Positions 8,925-16,643 of a stretch of DNA of 64,000 nt are shown here, one piece after another; positions within the stretch are counted from its first letter, which is position 1, and each line of letters begins with the position of its first letter. Origin of the DNA: Jiella mangrovi (GTDB lineage Bacteria; Pseudomonadota; Alphaproteobacteria; Rhizobiales; Rhizobiaceae); the NCBI RefSeq assembly GCF_017815135.1, contig NZ_JAGJCF010000006.1:186001-250000 (forward strand), written 5' to 3'. The notes beneath the pieces are model-generated. The model made no database searches and was not told the DNA's origin. It saw only the letters and a program-made list of their open reading frames with translations. The translations under genes were made by a program, and so were the position numbers.

Positions 8925-9401
8925 ATGCATCGCGGCGACAGCGATCACTTTCACCCCTATGACGTCTCGTCGGGGAGCGGCCATGCCCACGGCCACAATC
9001 ATCGCGGCACGGCCCAGTGGCAGGTGCCGCACAAGAGCGATCACGACCACGGCGACCACGACCATCCGCACGAGCACGAGCCGGACCTCGACCTCGTCGA
9101 AAAGGCCTTCGTCGAGGGCTTCCAGTCGGCGCCCGACCCGACCAGCTTCCTGCGGCTTGCCGGCATTCCCTTCGAGGCGAAGCTTGCCGACGGCACCGAG
9201 CTGAAGCTGCTGCGCGTCGCACAGGAGCGCCGGGTCGACATCGGGTCACTGGCGCCGCATCTCGGCGGCGAGACCTTCCGCTACGATCCGCTGCCGGCGC
9301 AGATGGTGTCGAAGCGCGATCACCTCGTCTTCGTCTATTTCGACGGGAAGGGGACGCGGCAATATGCCTTCGAGGATGCGAGAGCGCTGGGCGGGCGGTG
9401 A
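8925..9401 (+). CDS. Histidine-rich protein of the guanidine locus
   Basis: A 158-residue protein that I cannot assign to a named family. The first 51 residues contain 14 histidines in clusters such as GHAHGHNH and HDHGDHDHPHEHE, a pattern seen in nickel- or zinc-storing regions of metallochaperones. The remaining 105 residues form a compact, non-membrane domain (DLVEKAFVEGFQSAPDPTSF onward) with no visible catalytic motif or P-loop. AGGAGAA at 8911-8917 supports the ATG at 8925. It lies in the same direction behind the ureohydrolase, separated only by a palindromic repeat. I infer a metal-delivery or storage role for the hydrolase; this is not demonstrated. Confidence 0.8.
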   Translation: MHRGDSDHFHPYDVSSGSGHAHGHNHRGTAQWQVPHKSDHDHGDHDHPHEHEPDLDLVEKAFVEGFQSAPDPTSFLRLAGIPFEAKLADGTELKLLRVAQERRVDIGSLAPHLGGETFRYDPLPAQMVSKRDHLVFVYFDGKGTRQYAFEDARALGGR

Positions 9402-9444
9402 AGACATCGCTTGAGCGGCAGCAGACTTCGACTTATCGTTGCTG

Positions 9445-9720
9445 ATGGATTTTCCCTGGAGCCAGGAAAAGAATGAATCACTGAAGGCTCGCTACGGCCT
9501 CGGATTCGAACAGGTATTGATCGCGCTCGAAGAGGGACGGCTGCTTCATCGGCGTCGACATCCCAATAGGGACCGTTACCCACATCAGAAACAACTCGTC
9601 GTCGAGATCGACAATTATGGCTGGGTCGTCCCATATGTAGAGACGGAGACAGGCGTCTTCTTCAAGGCGATGTTTCCAAGCCGGCGGGCCACACGCAATT
9701 TTCTGGGAGGCGCAAGATGA
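9445..9720 (+). CDS. BrnT-like toxin of a type II toxin-antitoxin pair
   Basis: A 91-residue basic protein. The opening PWSQEKNESLKARYGLGFEQV follows the BrnT-type pattern (tryptophan, EKN, then G-x-x-FE), and the end SRRATRNFLGG matches the conserved tail of this toxin branch, which are RNase-like inhibitors of growth. The ATG at 9445 is preferred to a TTG at 9439. Its stop codon overlaps the antitoxin ATG (ATGA at 9717). Toxin before antitoxin is the usual order for BrnT/BrnA. The protein belongs to a divergent relative of BrnT rather than to the canonical family. Confidence 0.75.
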   Translation: MDFPWSQEKNESLKARYGLGFEQVLIALEEGRLLHRRRHPNRDRYPHQKQLVVEIDNYGWVVPYVETETGVFFKAMFPSRRATRNFLGGAR

Positions 9721-9995
9721 GCGGCCGCGAACCCAAGCCAATCCTGACCGACGACGAGCGGGAAGACTACGATCTCAGCGAAAACGCCGACTGGCTTGCG
9801 ATTGGCAACATCGACGAGGATCGCTCTGCCTTGCAAGCGGCAGCGAGGACTGCGGTGCAGGACATCCAAGATCAACGTATCGAACTCGTCCTCTCCAGAA
9901 AGGACCTGGAGACGCTGAAGTCCCGCGCTGCAGAACAGGGCATGCATTATCGGGCGCTTATCGAGTCGATCCTGCGCAACTACGCCGACGGGTGA
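9717..9995 (+). CDS. RHH (CopG/BrnA-like) antitoxin
   Basis: A 92-residue partner of the preceding toxin. The N-terminal 50 residues are acidic (DDEREDYDLSENADW), as expected of a toxin-neutralising region. The C-terminal part RIELVLSRKDLETLKSRAAE followed by GMHYRALIESILRNY is a ribbon-helix-helix DNA-binding domain of the type found in CopG-like antitoxins. The start overlaps the toxin stop by 4 bp, so the two are co-translated. It likely represses its own promoter and binds the toxin. No obvious operator palindrome is visible in the 43 bp upstream of the toxin. Confidence 0.77.
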   Translation: MSGREPKPILTDDEREDYDLSENADWLAIGNIDEDRSALQAAARTAVQDIQDQRIELVLSRKDLETLKSRAAEQGMHYRALIESILRNYADG

Positions 9996-10030
9996 AGTGA
10001 TGGCACTTGGGCAGCGACCTTCGGAAGCCT

Positions 10031-10945
10031 TCACCCCTTGCCGAAATCCCCCTTCACGCTCTGCAACCCCTCGCGATAGGTCGGATAGCGGAAGGTGTAC
10101 CCCGCCTCCTTGATCTTCTTGTTCGAGACCCGCTTGTTTTCGCCATAAAAGCTCCTCGCCATGGGCGACAGGTCGGCGGTGGCGAAATCGGTCTCGGCCG
10201 GCGGTTCGGCGCCGACCATTTCGGCGGCGTGAAGCACGACGTCCTGGGGCGGGGCGGGTTCGTCGTCGGTGACGTTGAAGATGCCGCCCAGACGCTTTTC
10301 CGCAAGAAGGCCGGTCGCGCCGGCGATGTCCTCGACATGGATCCGGTTGAACACCTGGCCCGGCTTGACCAGGCGCTTGGCCGTGCCCTCGCGCAGATTG
10401 ACGAAGCCGTTGCGGCCCGGCCCATAGATGCCTGACAGGCGAATGATCGCGACCGGCACCTGCCGCGTCTTGCCGAGCTCGATCCAGGCGTTCTCGGCCT
10501 CGACACGCGCCTTGGAGCGATCGGACTGTGGCCGCAGTTCGGTTTCCTCGTCGACCCAGCCGCCGTCATGATCGCCATAGACGCCGACGGTGGAGAGATA
10601 GCCGATCCATTGGAGGTTCGGGCTGCCATGGGCGATCTCGTCGAAATACCAGCGCAGCACGGGATCGCCCGACCTGGCGTTGGCGCCGCCGACCCTTGCG
10701 CCGTCCGGTGCCTTGTGGCCGGGAGGTGCCGAGACGAGAATATGGGTGGCGCGGTAGAGCGCCCCGGCGATCCCGTCGCCGGGACGCTCGCCGTCGAAGA
10801 CGACCGGCTTCAGCCCATGCGCGGCGACGGACGACGCCTTGTCCCTGGACCGCACGGTGACGGCCTCGACCGTTACCGAGCTCTTGTCGAGGCTCTCGAC
10901 GAAACGGGATGCGGAATAGCCGTAGCCGAAGACGAAAAGATGCAT
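10031..10945 (-). CDS. SDR-family NAD(P)-dependent epimerase/dehydratase-like protein
   Basis: A 304-residue extended-SDR-like protein. A Rossmann fold begins at once with MHLFVFGYGYSASRFVESL (G-x-G-x-x-A pattern). An ST-GVYGDHDGG segment stands where the active site should be and RLSGIYGPGRNG follows. This YeeZ-like class is widespread in alphaproteobacteria without a defined substrate. The ATG at 10945 is 4 bp from the stop codon of the preceding small protein and gives the canonical N-terminus. It is the last gene of a queG-small protein-SDR operon on the minus strand. Confidence 0.85.
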   Translation of the reverse strand: MHLFVFGYGYSASRFVESLDKSSVTVEAVTVRSRDKASSVAAHGLKPVVFDGERPGDGIAGALYRATHILVSAPPGHKAPDGARVGGANARSGDPVLRWYFDEIAHGSPNLQWIGYLSTVGVYGDHDGGWVDEETELRPQSDRSKARVEAENAWIELGKTRQVPVAIIRLSGIYGPGRNGFVNLREGTAKRLVKPGQVFNRIHVEDIAGATGLLAEKRLGGIFNVTDDEPAPPQDVVLHAAEMVGAEPPAETDFATADLSPMARSFYGENKRVSNKKIKEAGYTFRYPTYREGLQSVKGDFGKG

Positions 10946-10949
10946 CGGC

Positions 10950-11336
10950 TCAGCCGCCCCTGCGAATGGGCGGGACGAAGGATTCGACTTCGAGCCGGCC
11001 GATCCGCAGGCGTCTGATCTCGGCATCGCCGATCTGCGCCCGGCCGACCGAGAGCCGGCCGATGGCAAACGCGCCGACCGCGACCGCTCCGACGGCAAAG
11101 GCCCCGAGCGCGAGTGCGCCGACTGCCCCGGCGCCGAGGGCGCCCGCGCCGAGGGCCGCGGAACCGGCCGCGTGATCGGGCGTCGGCAGGAAGCCGCCAT
11201 CGCGCAGCTGCAGGAGCGCGCGTCGGACCTTGGCCTCGGCTCCGGATGGGCGATCGTCCCGCGACAGCGCGGTTCCGGGCGCGCTCATCGCGCCGGCCGG
11301 AGGCTGCGGCTCATTCTTGGGCTTTTTCCAGGGCAT
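10950..11336 (-). CDS. Small protein with Ala/Gly/Ile tandem-repeat segment
   Basis: A 128-residue protein without a named domain. After an N-terminal basic and proline-rich part (MPWKKPKNEPQPPAG), residues 50-105 consist of short repeats of the form G-A-x-A-[VIL]-G, then IGRLSVGRAQIGDAEIRRLR and IGRLEVES. The repeat is pentapeptide- or hexapeptide-like and suggests a beta-helix or a membrane-inserted stretch. The ATG at 11336 lies inside the end of queG (26 bp overlap), and the stop is 4 bp before the SDR start, so all three genes are tightly coupled. Function unknown. Confidence 0.65.
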   Translation of the reverse strand: MPWKKPKNEPQPPAGAMSAPGTALSRDDRPSGAEAKVRRALLQLRDGGFLPTPDHAAGSAALGAGALGAGAVGALALGAFAVGAVAVGAFAIGRLSVGRAQIGDAEIRRLRIGRLEVESFVPPIRRGG

Positions 11337-12468
11337 GCCACTCGCTCCGCACCGTCTCGTTAGCCTCTCTATCAAGTGCGGCGGGACGAAGTCGCAAGGC
11401 CTCGGTGCGATCGAGCCGGCAGAGCGCCCAGACTGCCATGGCCCGAACCAGCGGGGCGGGGTCGCCCAAGAGCGCTGTGATCTGCACAGAAAACTGCGCG
11501 AGCCCGGAATTGCCGGCGGCGATCAGGCAGTTCGAGACGAATTTCTCCCGGCCGATGCGCTTGATGGGCGAACCGGAGAACAGCGCGCGAAAGGCGGCAT
11601 CGTCGAGGGTGAGCAGATGCTCCAGTTTCGGCGCCTTGAGATCGTCCCGGGCGATGAGCTTTGCCTCGCTCGCGGTTTCGGCGAACTTGTTCCACGGGCA
11701 GACGGCAAGGCAGTCGTCGCAGCCATAGATGCGGTTGCCCATGGCGGCGCGAAGCCCGCGCGGGATGACGGCCTTGGTCTCGATGGTGAGATAGGAGATG
11801 CAGCGCCGGGCATCGAGCTGGTAGGGCGCGGGAAAGGCGTTTGTCGGGCAGGCTTCGAGGCAGGCGCGGCAGGAGCCGCAGCGGTCCTGGCCGGGCGCGT
11901 CCGTCTCGAGATCGAGCGTCGTGAAGATCGAGCCGAGAAACAGCCAGGAGCCGAAATCGCGCGACAGGAGATTGGTGTGCTTGCCCTGCCAGCCGAGGCC
12001 GGCAAGTTCGCCCAGCGGCTTTTCCATGACGGGCGCGGTGTCGACGAAGACCTTGGCGTCGTGCGTCCCGAGACCGGATTGCTTTGCCCGGGCGACGAGG
12101 CGGCCGGCGAGTTCCTTCAGCCTGCCCTTGATGACGTCGTGATAGTCCCGGTGGCGGGCATAGACCGAGATCGCCCCGCGATCCGGCCGAGAGAGTATGT
12201 CCAGCGGGTCCTCGTCCGGCCCGTAATTCATGGCGAGAACGACGATCGAACGCACGCCCGGCCACAGATCTTTCGGCGACCGGCGTCGCTCGAGAGTTTC
12301 GGGCATCCAGGCCATGGTGCCATGGCGGCCCTGATCGACGAATTGACTGAGACGCTCGCCGGCAAGGACGCTGCCGGATGCGCCCGCCACGCCGAACGCG
12401 CCAAAGCCGAGCCTTTCGGCGTCGGCGCGGAGAAAATCCTTCAGCGAGGCGAGGGCGTCGGCGGTCAT
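11311..12468 (-). CDS. queG: Epoxyqueuosine reductase
   Basis: A 385-residue cobalamin-dependent enzyme that reduces epoxyqueuosine to queuosine, the last step of queuosine synthesis on tRNA. Two 4Fe-4S motifs are plain: CGSCRACLEACP and CGDDCLAVCP-like CDDCLAVCPWNKF. The N-terminal catalytic domain carries GTMAWMPETLERR, and the C-terminal third is a HEAT-like helical region. The start at 12468 gives the family N-terminus; the frame stays open further upstream without a good ribosome binding site. First gene of an operon with the small repeat protein and the SDR. Confidence 0.95.
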   Translation of the reverse strand: MTADALASLKDFLRADAERLGFGAFGVAGASGSVLAGERLSQFVDQGRHGTMAWMPETLERRRSPKDLWPGVRSIVVLAMNYGPDEDPLDILSRPDRGAISVYARHRDYHDVIKGRLKELAGRLVARAKQSGLGTHDAKVFVDTAPVMEKPLGELAGLGWQGKHTNLLSRDFGSWLFLGSIFTTLDLETDAPGQDRCGSCRACLEACPTNAFPAPYQLDARRCISYLTIETKAVIPRGLRAAMGNRIYGCDDCLAVCPWNKFAETASEAKLIARDDLKAPKLEHLLTLDDAAFRALFSGSPIKRIGREKFVSNCLIAAGNSGLAQFSVQITALLGDPAPLVRAMAVWALCRLDRTEALRLRPAALDREANETVRSEWHALEKAQE

Positions 12469-12633
12469 CCCGGCCGATATGGCGCGGCGGCGAGGGGGTG
12501 GGCAAGGCCTTTGGTCATTTGAGGCGACGTGCGCGCCGCCGTCCTTCGAGGTCTCAAACCCCGAGAATGCCGTCTGATGTCCACGGCAAGAACATTGCCC
12601 GCGCTTCGATTTCACGTTTCGTCCGCCGCCCCT

Positions 12634-12662
12634 GGATTCTCGGGACGGGGCCCGAGAATGAC
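12634..12662 (+). repeat. REP unit a (forward)
   Basis: The unit contains TTCTCGGGACGGGGCCCGAG. It is an imperfect palindrome, CTCGGG with CCCGAG. Family members also lie at 12803, 26544, 53003 and 53070. Confidence 0.85.
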
Positions 12663-12802
12663 GAAGCGGTGGTGTCGGCCGGCCTTCTTCTGCGCTGCTG
12701 CGGAGGCTCTCAAGCCTTTTTCAGACCGAGGAAGCCTCGCCAGGACAAAGGCGCTGTCCGAGAGTATCAGCGCAGACAGACGGCCCCAAAACCTAAGACG
12801 CC

Positions 12803-12831
12803 GTCATTCTCGGGCCCCGTCCCGAGAATCC
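12803..12831 (-). repeat. REP unit b (reverse)
   Basis: The same unit as at 12634-12662 but in reverse orientation, with core CTCGGGCCCCGTCCCGAG. The two copies, 140 bp apart, face each other and could fold into one long hairpin, the arrangement of a REP doublet. Confidence 0.85.
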
Positions 12832-12968
12832 AGAGTCGCTTCGCAAGCGGTAGATCAGAATGAGATAATGTCGCGTCCGCCGACGCGCGGCTCTCCTTCG
12901 GAAACAGGGCTCGAAGTGACGAGCCTCCCTTCTGCCCGAACGTCTCGACACGGCAGATGACCCGCTCG

Positions 12969-13433
12969 TCAGCCTTCCCACTCGGCGAATGCCTTCAGCA
13001 GCGGTCCGAAATCGTCAGGTCCCGGAAATTCCGGAAAGCTCCTCGGCGCGCCGGTTCCGGCGAAGCCGAACTTCGTGCTCGTCCAGGTCTCGATGAAAGG
13101 CGCGATGTCGCTCGTATCGTCCAGCATGGGAGAGCGAAGATTGACGAAGCCCTTGACGCGTTGCGGCTTGGAAAACACCCAGGTGAGGCAGGACGGACAG
13201 AAATAATGCTGGACGTCCGGGCCCTTCAGCCCGCCGAGAAGCGGGTTGCCGGAGGTGACGCCGAAGCCCTCTTCCGGCACCATCATGGTCAGCGAATAGG
13301 CGCTCGACGCCATCTTCTGGCAACCGCGGCAATGGCAGGCGGCGGTCACCGCCGGTTCCGCCGTCACCGCGAAGGTGAGTTCGCCGCAGCGGCAGCTGCC
13401 CTTGCGCGGCAGTTTCCAGTCTCTCACCATCAT
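12969..13433 (-). CDS. GFA-domain zinc protein (glutathione-dependent formaldehyde-activating-like)
   Basis: A 154-residue single-domain protein of the GFA/CENP-V fold. Zinc-binding cysteines are seen as GSCRCGELTF, ACHCRGCQKMASSAYS and YFCPSCLTWVF. The family is named after glutathione-dependent formaldehyde-activating enzyme, but most members have no proven reaction. Two adjacent ATGs occur (13433 and 13430); GGAG is spaced best for the one at 13433. It reads toward the REP-containing interval and away from the aldo/keto reductase, with which it may share a transcript. Confidence 0.87.
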   Translation of the reverse strand: MMVRDWKLPRKGSCRCGELTFAVTAEPAVTAACHCRGCQKMASSAYSLTMMVPEEGFGVTSGNPLLGGLKGPDVQHYFCPSCLTWVFSKPQRVKGFVNLRSPMLDDTSDIAPFIETWTSTKFGFAGTGAPRSFPEFPGPDDFGPLLKAFAEWEG

Positions 13434-13527
13434 GGGCTCCATCTTCAAGAGACGAGGACACAGGCCCTCGTCCCGGTGTTCGCTCCGCCGCGGATCGCCG
13501 GGCGGGGTCATTCGGCGCAGTCGCGGC

Positions 13528-14517
13528 TCAGCGTCCGGTCATCGCCAGCTGGTCGGGACGGTAGCGCGCGCCGGCGACGTTCGCCAGCTTCTCGCCGATC
13601 TCGGCCTGCTCTGTTTCGCTCAGCGTGATGTCGGCGGCGGCCGCATTCTCCTCCAGATGCCTGATCTTGCGCGCGCCGGGGATCGGAACGACGAAGTCCT
13701 TGCGCGACAGGAGCCAGGCCAGCGCCAGCTGCGCGGCCGTCACGCCTCTCGCCTCGGCGAGACTCTTCAGCGTCTCGACCAGCGCCGCATTGGCGGCCAT
13801 GGCATCGGCCTGAAAGCGTGGCAGGTTCCTGCGGAAATCGCCCTCGGCGAGCTGGTCGGGGCTCGACAGCCCGCCCGTCAGCTGGCCGCGGCCGAGCGGT
13901 GAATAGGGGACGAGCGAGATGCCGAGTTCCTCGCAGAGCGGGATGATCTTGTCTTCCGGATCGCGGGTAAACAGCGAATATTCGTTCTGGATCGCGGCGA
14001 TGGGGTGGGTGGCGTGGGCCTTGCGGATGGTCTCCGGCCCGGCCTCCGAAAGCCCGAGGGCGCGCACCTTGCCGGCCTTCACCAGCTCGGCCATTGCCCC
14101 GACCGTCTCCTCGATCGGCACGTTCGGGTCGACCCGGTGCTGGTAGAACAGGTCGATCGTCTCGATGCCGAGCCGTTGCAGACTGGCGTCGCAGACCTCC
14201 TTCACGTGCTCTGGCCGCGAATCGGTGCCGCCGAGATTCTTGGTGCCATCCTTCTCGTCACCGATCCTGAAGCCGAACTTGGTCGCGACCGTCACCTTGT
14301 CGCGCCTTCCCTTCAGCGCCTTGCCGACGAGCCGTTCGTTGGTGAAGGGCCCGTAGACCTCGGCCGTATCCCAGAAGGTGACGCCGATTTCGACGGCGCG
14401 GTGGAGGGTCTTGATCGATTCGGCCTCGTCCTGGCCGCCATAGGCATGGCTCATGCCCATGCAGCCGAGGCCGATCGCCGACACGGTCAAATCGTTTCCA
14501 AGCTTGCGCTGATGCAT
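13528..14517 (-). CDS. Aldo/keto reductase
   Basis: A 329-residue NADPH-dependent carbonyl reductase of the AKR superfamily (AKR13-like). The catalytic tetrad can be placed: Asp in FWDTAEVYG with its Tyr, Lys in VATKFGF and His in DLFYQHRVDP. The NADPH-binding end GARKIRHLEENAAA is typical. The start ATG at 14517 gives MHQRKLGNDLTVSAIGLGCM. A LysR regulator is transcribed divergently 104 bp away, the usual sign that the regulator controls the reductase gene. The physiological substrate is unknown; detoxification of aldehydes is the usual guess. Confidence 0.93.
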   Translation of the reverse strand: MHQRKLGNDLTVSAIGLGCMGMSHAYGGQDEAESIKTLHRAVEIGVTFWDTAEVYGPFTNERLVGKALKGRRDKVTVATKFGFRIGDEKDGTKNLGGTDSRPEHVKEVCDASLQRLGIETIDLFYQHRVDPNVPIEETVGAMAELVKAGKVRALGLSEAGPETIRKAHATHPIAAIQNEYSLFTRDPEDKIIPLCEELGISLVPYSPLGRGQLTGGLSSPDQLAEGDFRRNLPRFQADAMAANAALVETLKSLAEARGVTAAQLALAWLLSRKDFVVPIPGARKIRHLEENAAAADITLSETEQAEIGEKLANVAGARYRPDQLAMTGR

Positions 14518-14620
14518 CGTGCTGTCCTTCGTCGATGATGTGATGGGAGCGAAGATGCGCCGCAAAACGCGCCGACGTAAGCCCGTCGCGCTTTCACGGG
14601 CTGTTCGATATGATTCAGCA

Positions 14621-15505
14621 ATGGAACGCTCACTTCTCTCCCCGCTCGCCTTGTTCGTCACCGTTGCGCGATTGCGCTCCTTCCGCGCGGCGGGCCGGGA
14701 AACCGGTCTCTCGCCCTCGGCCGTCAGCCATGCCGTGGCATCCCTCGAAGGCACTCTCGGGGTTCGTTTGCTGCACAGGACCACGCGATCGGTCTCGCCG
14801 ACGGCCGATGGCGCGGCACTGCTGGAAAGGGTGGGCCCGGCGCTGTCGGAGATTTCCGAGGCGGTTCTCGCCGCCGGTGCCCTCGTCGGCGAGCCGGCGG
14901 GAAGCCTCAATGTCAACCTCTCGCGCTCGGCCTACGAAATCGTCGTTCTGCCGAGACTGGCCGGGTTCCGGGCCGCCCATGCGCATATCACGCTCGATCT
15001 CACCCTCGATGACGGGCTTGCAGACGTCGCATCGAAGGGTTTCGACGCCGGGATCAGACTGCGCGAATCGATCGAGCAGGACATGATCCGGGTTCCGGCC
15101 AGTCCGCCGCTCTCGCTCGCGGTCGTGGCAAGCCCGGCCTATCTCGCCGCTCACGGCAAGCCGGTTTCGCCTGGCGACCTGACCGCCCATGACGGGATCG
15201 TGCGACGGTTCGACACCGGCCCGATCTATCGGTGGGAATTCGAAGTGGACGGCCAGCCCGTGGTGGCGCTGCCGAAGCCGGCCATCGTCGTCAACGACAC
15301 TCAGGCCGGCGTTGCCGCCGCGCTCGCGGGGCTCGGCATCACGATGGCGATGCTGCCGCAGGTCGCATCGCTGATCGAGGACGGCTCGCTGGTGCGGCTC
15401 CTCGAAGACTGTTCGCCGGAATTTGAGGGTTTCGGCATCTACTTTCCTTCGCGCCGCCAGATGCGGCCGGCGCTCAGGGCCTTCATCGATCATTTTCGCC
15501 TGTGA
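14621..15505 (+). CDS. LysR-family transcriptional regulator
   Basis: A 294-residue regulator. The N-terminal helix-turn-helix is visible as ALFVTVARLRSFRAAGRETG and LSPSAVSHAVASLE, with the linker helix following. The rest is a periplasmic-binding-like effector domain (from about residue 90). It is divergent from the aldo/keto reductase gene and probably controls it and itself from the shared 103-bp region. The ATG at 14621 gives the standard LysR length; the frame remains open upstream but has no family-like sequence there. The inducer is unknown. Confidence 0.92.
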   Translation: MERSLLSPLALFVTVARLRSFRAAGRETGLSPSAVSHAVASLEGTLGVRLLHRTTRSVSPTADGAALLERVGPALSEISEAVLAAGALVGEPAGSLNVNLSRSAYEIVVLPRLAGFRAAHAHITLDLTLDDGLADVASKGFDAGIRLRESIEQDMIRVPASPPLSLAVVASPAYLAAHGKPVSPGDLTAHDGIVRRFDTGPIYRWEFEVDGQPVVALPKPAIVVNDTQAGVAAALAGLGITMAMLPQVASLIEDGSLVRLLEDCSPEFEGFGIYFPSRRQMRPALRAFIDHFRL

Positions 15506-15535
15506 CGTCAGGCGGGAGCCAGCCGGTCCAGCGCC

Positions 15536-16228
15536 TTAAAAGTCGAGCTCGCTGTAGTTCAGCGAGGGCGGCAGGCCGCGCAGACGCTCGGTAAGCAGTA
15601 TGCGGAAGGAGGGGCGGGATTTCATCCGCATGTACCATTCCTTCGCCTGGGGTTCGGACTCCCAGGGCACTTCGCCGATATAGTCGAGTGTCGAGAGCGC
15701 ACCCGCCGCGGCGATGTCGGCATAGGACATCCGCGTGCCGGCCAGCCAGTCCCGTTCTTCCACCAGCCATCCGAGATAGCGAAGATGATGCTTGAGATTG
15801 GCCCTTGCGGCGCGGATCGCCGATGCGTCCGGCGCGCCGCCGCCATCCTCGGGGCGCATCTCCAGCTTGAACACCCGTTCACGGATCAGATAGCGGGTGA
15901 CCTCGCTCTCCATCTTGCGCAGGAACCACTCGGTCAGCCGCCGGGCTTCCGCGCGCTCCAGCGGCTTTTCCGACATCAGCCGCTTGTCGCGCTGAAAGGC
16001 GCCGCGGGTCTCGTCGAGATATTCGCCGACGACGATGCCGCCGATGATGGGAGGGCCGTTGTCCTCGATGAGCACCGGCAGGCTTGCCGCCGGATTGAGA
16101 AGCAGGAAGTCGCGGCGTCGCTCCCACGGCCGCTCCTCCACCAGTTCGCAGCGCTCGCCATATTCTGCAAGGACCAACCGAACGAAGCGGGAGGCGGCGG
16201 ACATCGGGTGGTGGTGCAGTTTCAACAT
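15536..16228 (-). CDS. fzlA: FzlA, FtsZ-binding glutathione S-transferase-like protein
   Basis: A 230-residue GST-fold protein matching FzlA of alphaproteobacteria, which binds and bundles FtsZ filaments and is needed for constriction. The recognisable features are [18 protein letters not shown] at the start, [13 protein letters not shown], the block [20 protein letters not shown], and the extended C-terminus [17 protein letters not shown] with the final NYSELDF. It has the thioredoxin-like N-terminal domain (to about residue 80) and helical C-terminal domain. Transcribed alone, toward the LysR gene. A generic GST is the alternative, but the C-terminal tail argues for FzlA. Confidence 0.85.
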   Translation of the reverse strand: MLKLHHHPMSAASRFVRLVLAEYGERCELVEERPWERRRDFLLLNPAASLPVLIEDNGPPIIGGIVVGEYLDETRGAFQRDKRLMSEKPLERAEARRLTEWFLRKMESEVTRYLIRERVFKLEMRPEDGGGAPDASAIRAARANLKHHLRYLGWLVEERDWLAGTRMSYADIAAAGALSTLDYIGEVPWESEPQAKEWYMRMKSRPSFRILLTERLRGLPPSLNYSELDF

Positions 16229-16643
16229 TTCGCCTGGAGTCGAGTGGTTGCCGGCGACGGCAGGGGGCTGCGCAAGAAGTGGTTTCGCGTGCTCCCGCTG
16301 CTGCCCGTCCGGCGAGGAGAAGAAGCATTTCGACGAACGTCACACAAAATTATCAACAGATTGGAAAAAGAAGAGTTTCTTACCCTGGTTGTGTGTCGTT
16401 CATGCGCTCGGTCATCTGGCATGCGAATGCGTCAAGGAAAGGTCCGGTTCCAAAAGCAGGCAAGCGCCGGTCAGCCTCGCATCAGCATGCGGCGCGAAAG
16501 AGCGCGACATGTCATGCGGGCGTTTCTTGCGCAACGGGCCGTATTTCGGACGAAGACGTGGCGTCGAGAATTGGTCACGACTAGAACCGAGTCGCGCCCG
16601 GCAACCCCGAAACCCTCCGGCGAATGGCGCGAGGAGACCAACA
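16229..16643. other. Intergenic region between fzlA and uppP
   Basis: This 415-bp stretch separates divergent fzlA and uppP and must hold both promoters. An AT-richer patch (about 16340-16380) stands out from the GC-rich surroundings. No gene, tRNA or repeat is recognisable. Confidence 0.5.

Larger units (their letters stand above)
12469..12968. other. Gene-free interval with a REP doublet
   Basis: No gene-like frame is visible in these 500 bp. Two inverted copies of a 29-bp REP unit (12634-12662 and 12803-12831) make up its recognisable content. The rest must include the queG promoter. Confidence 0.7.
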
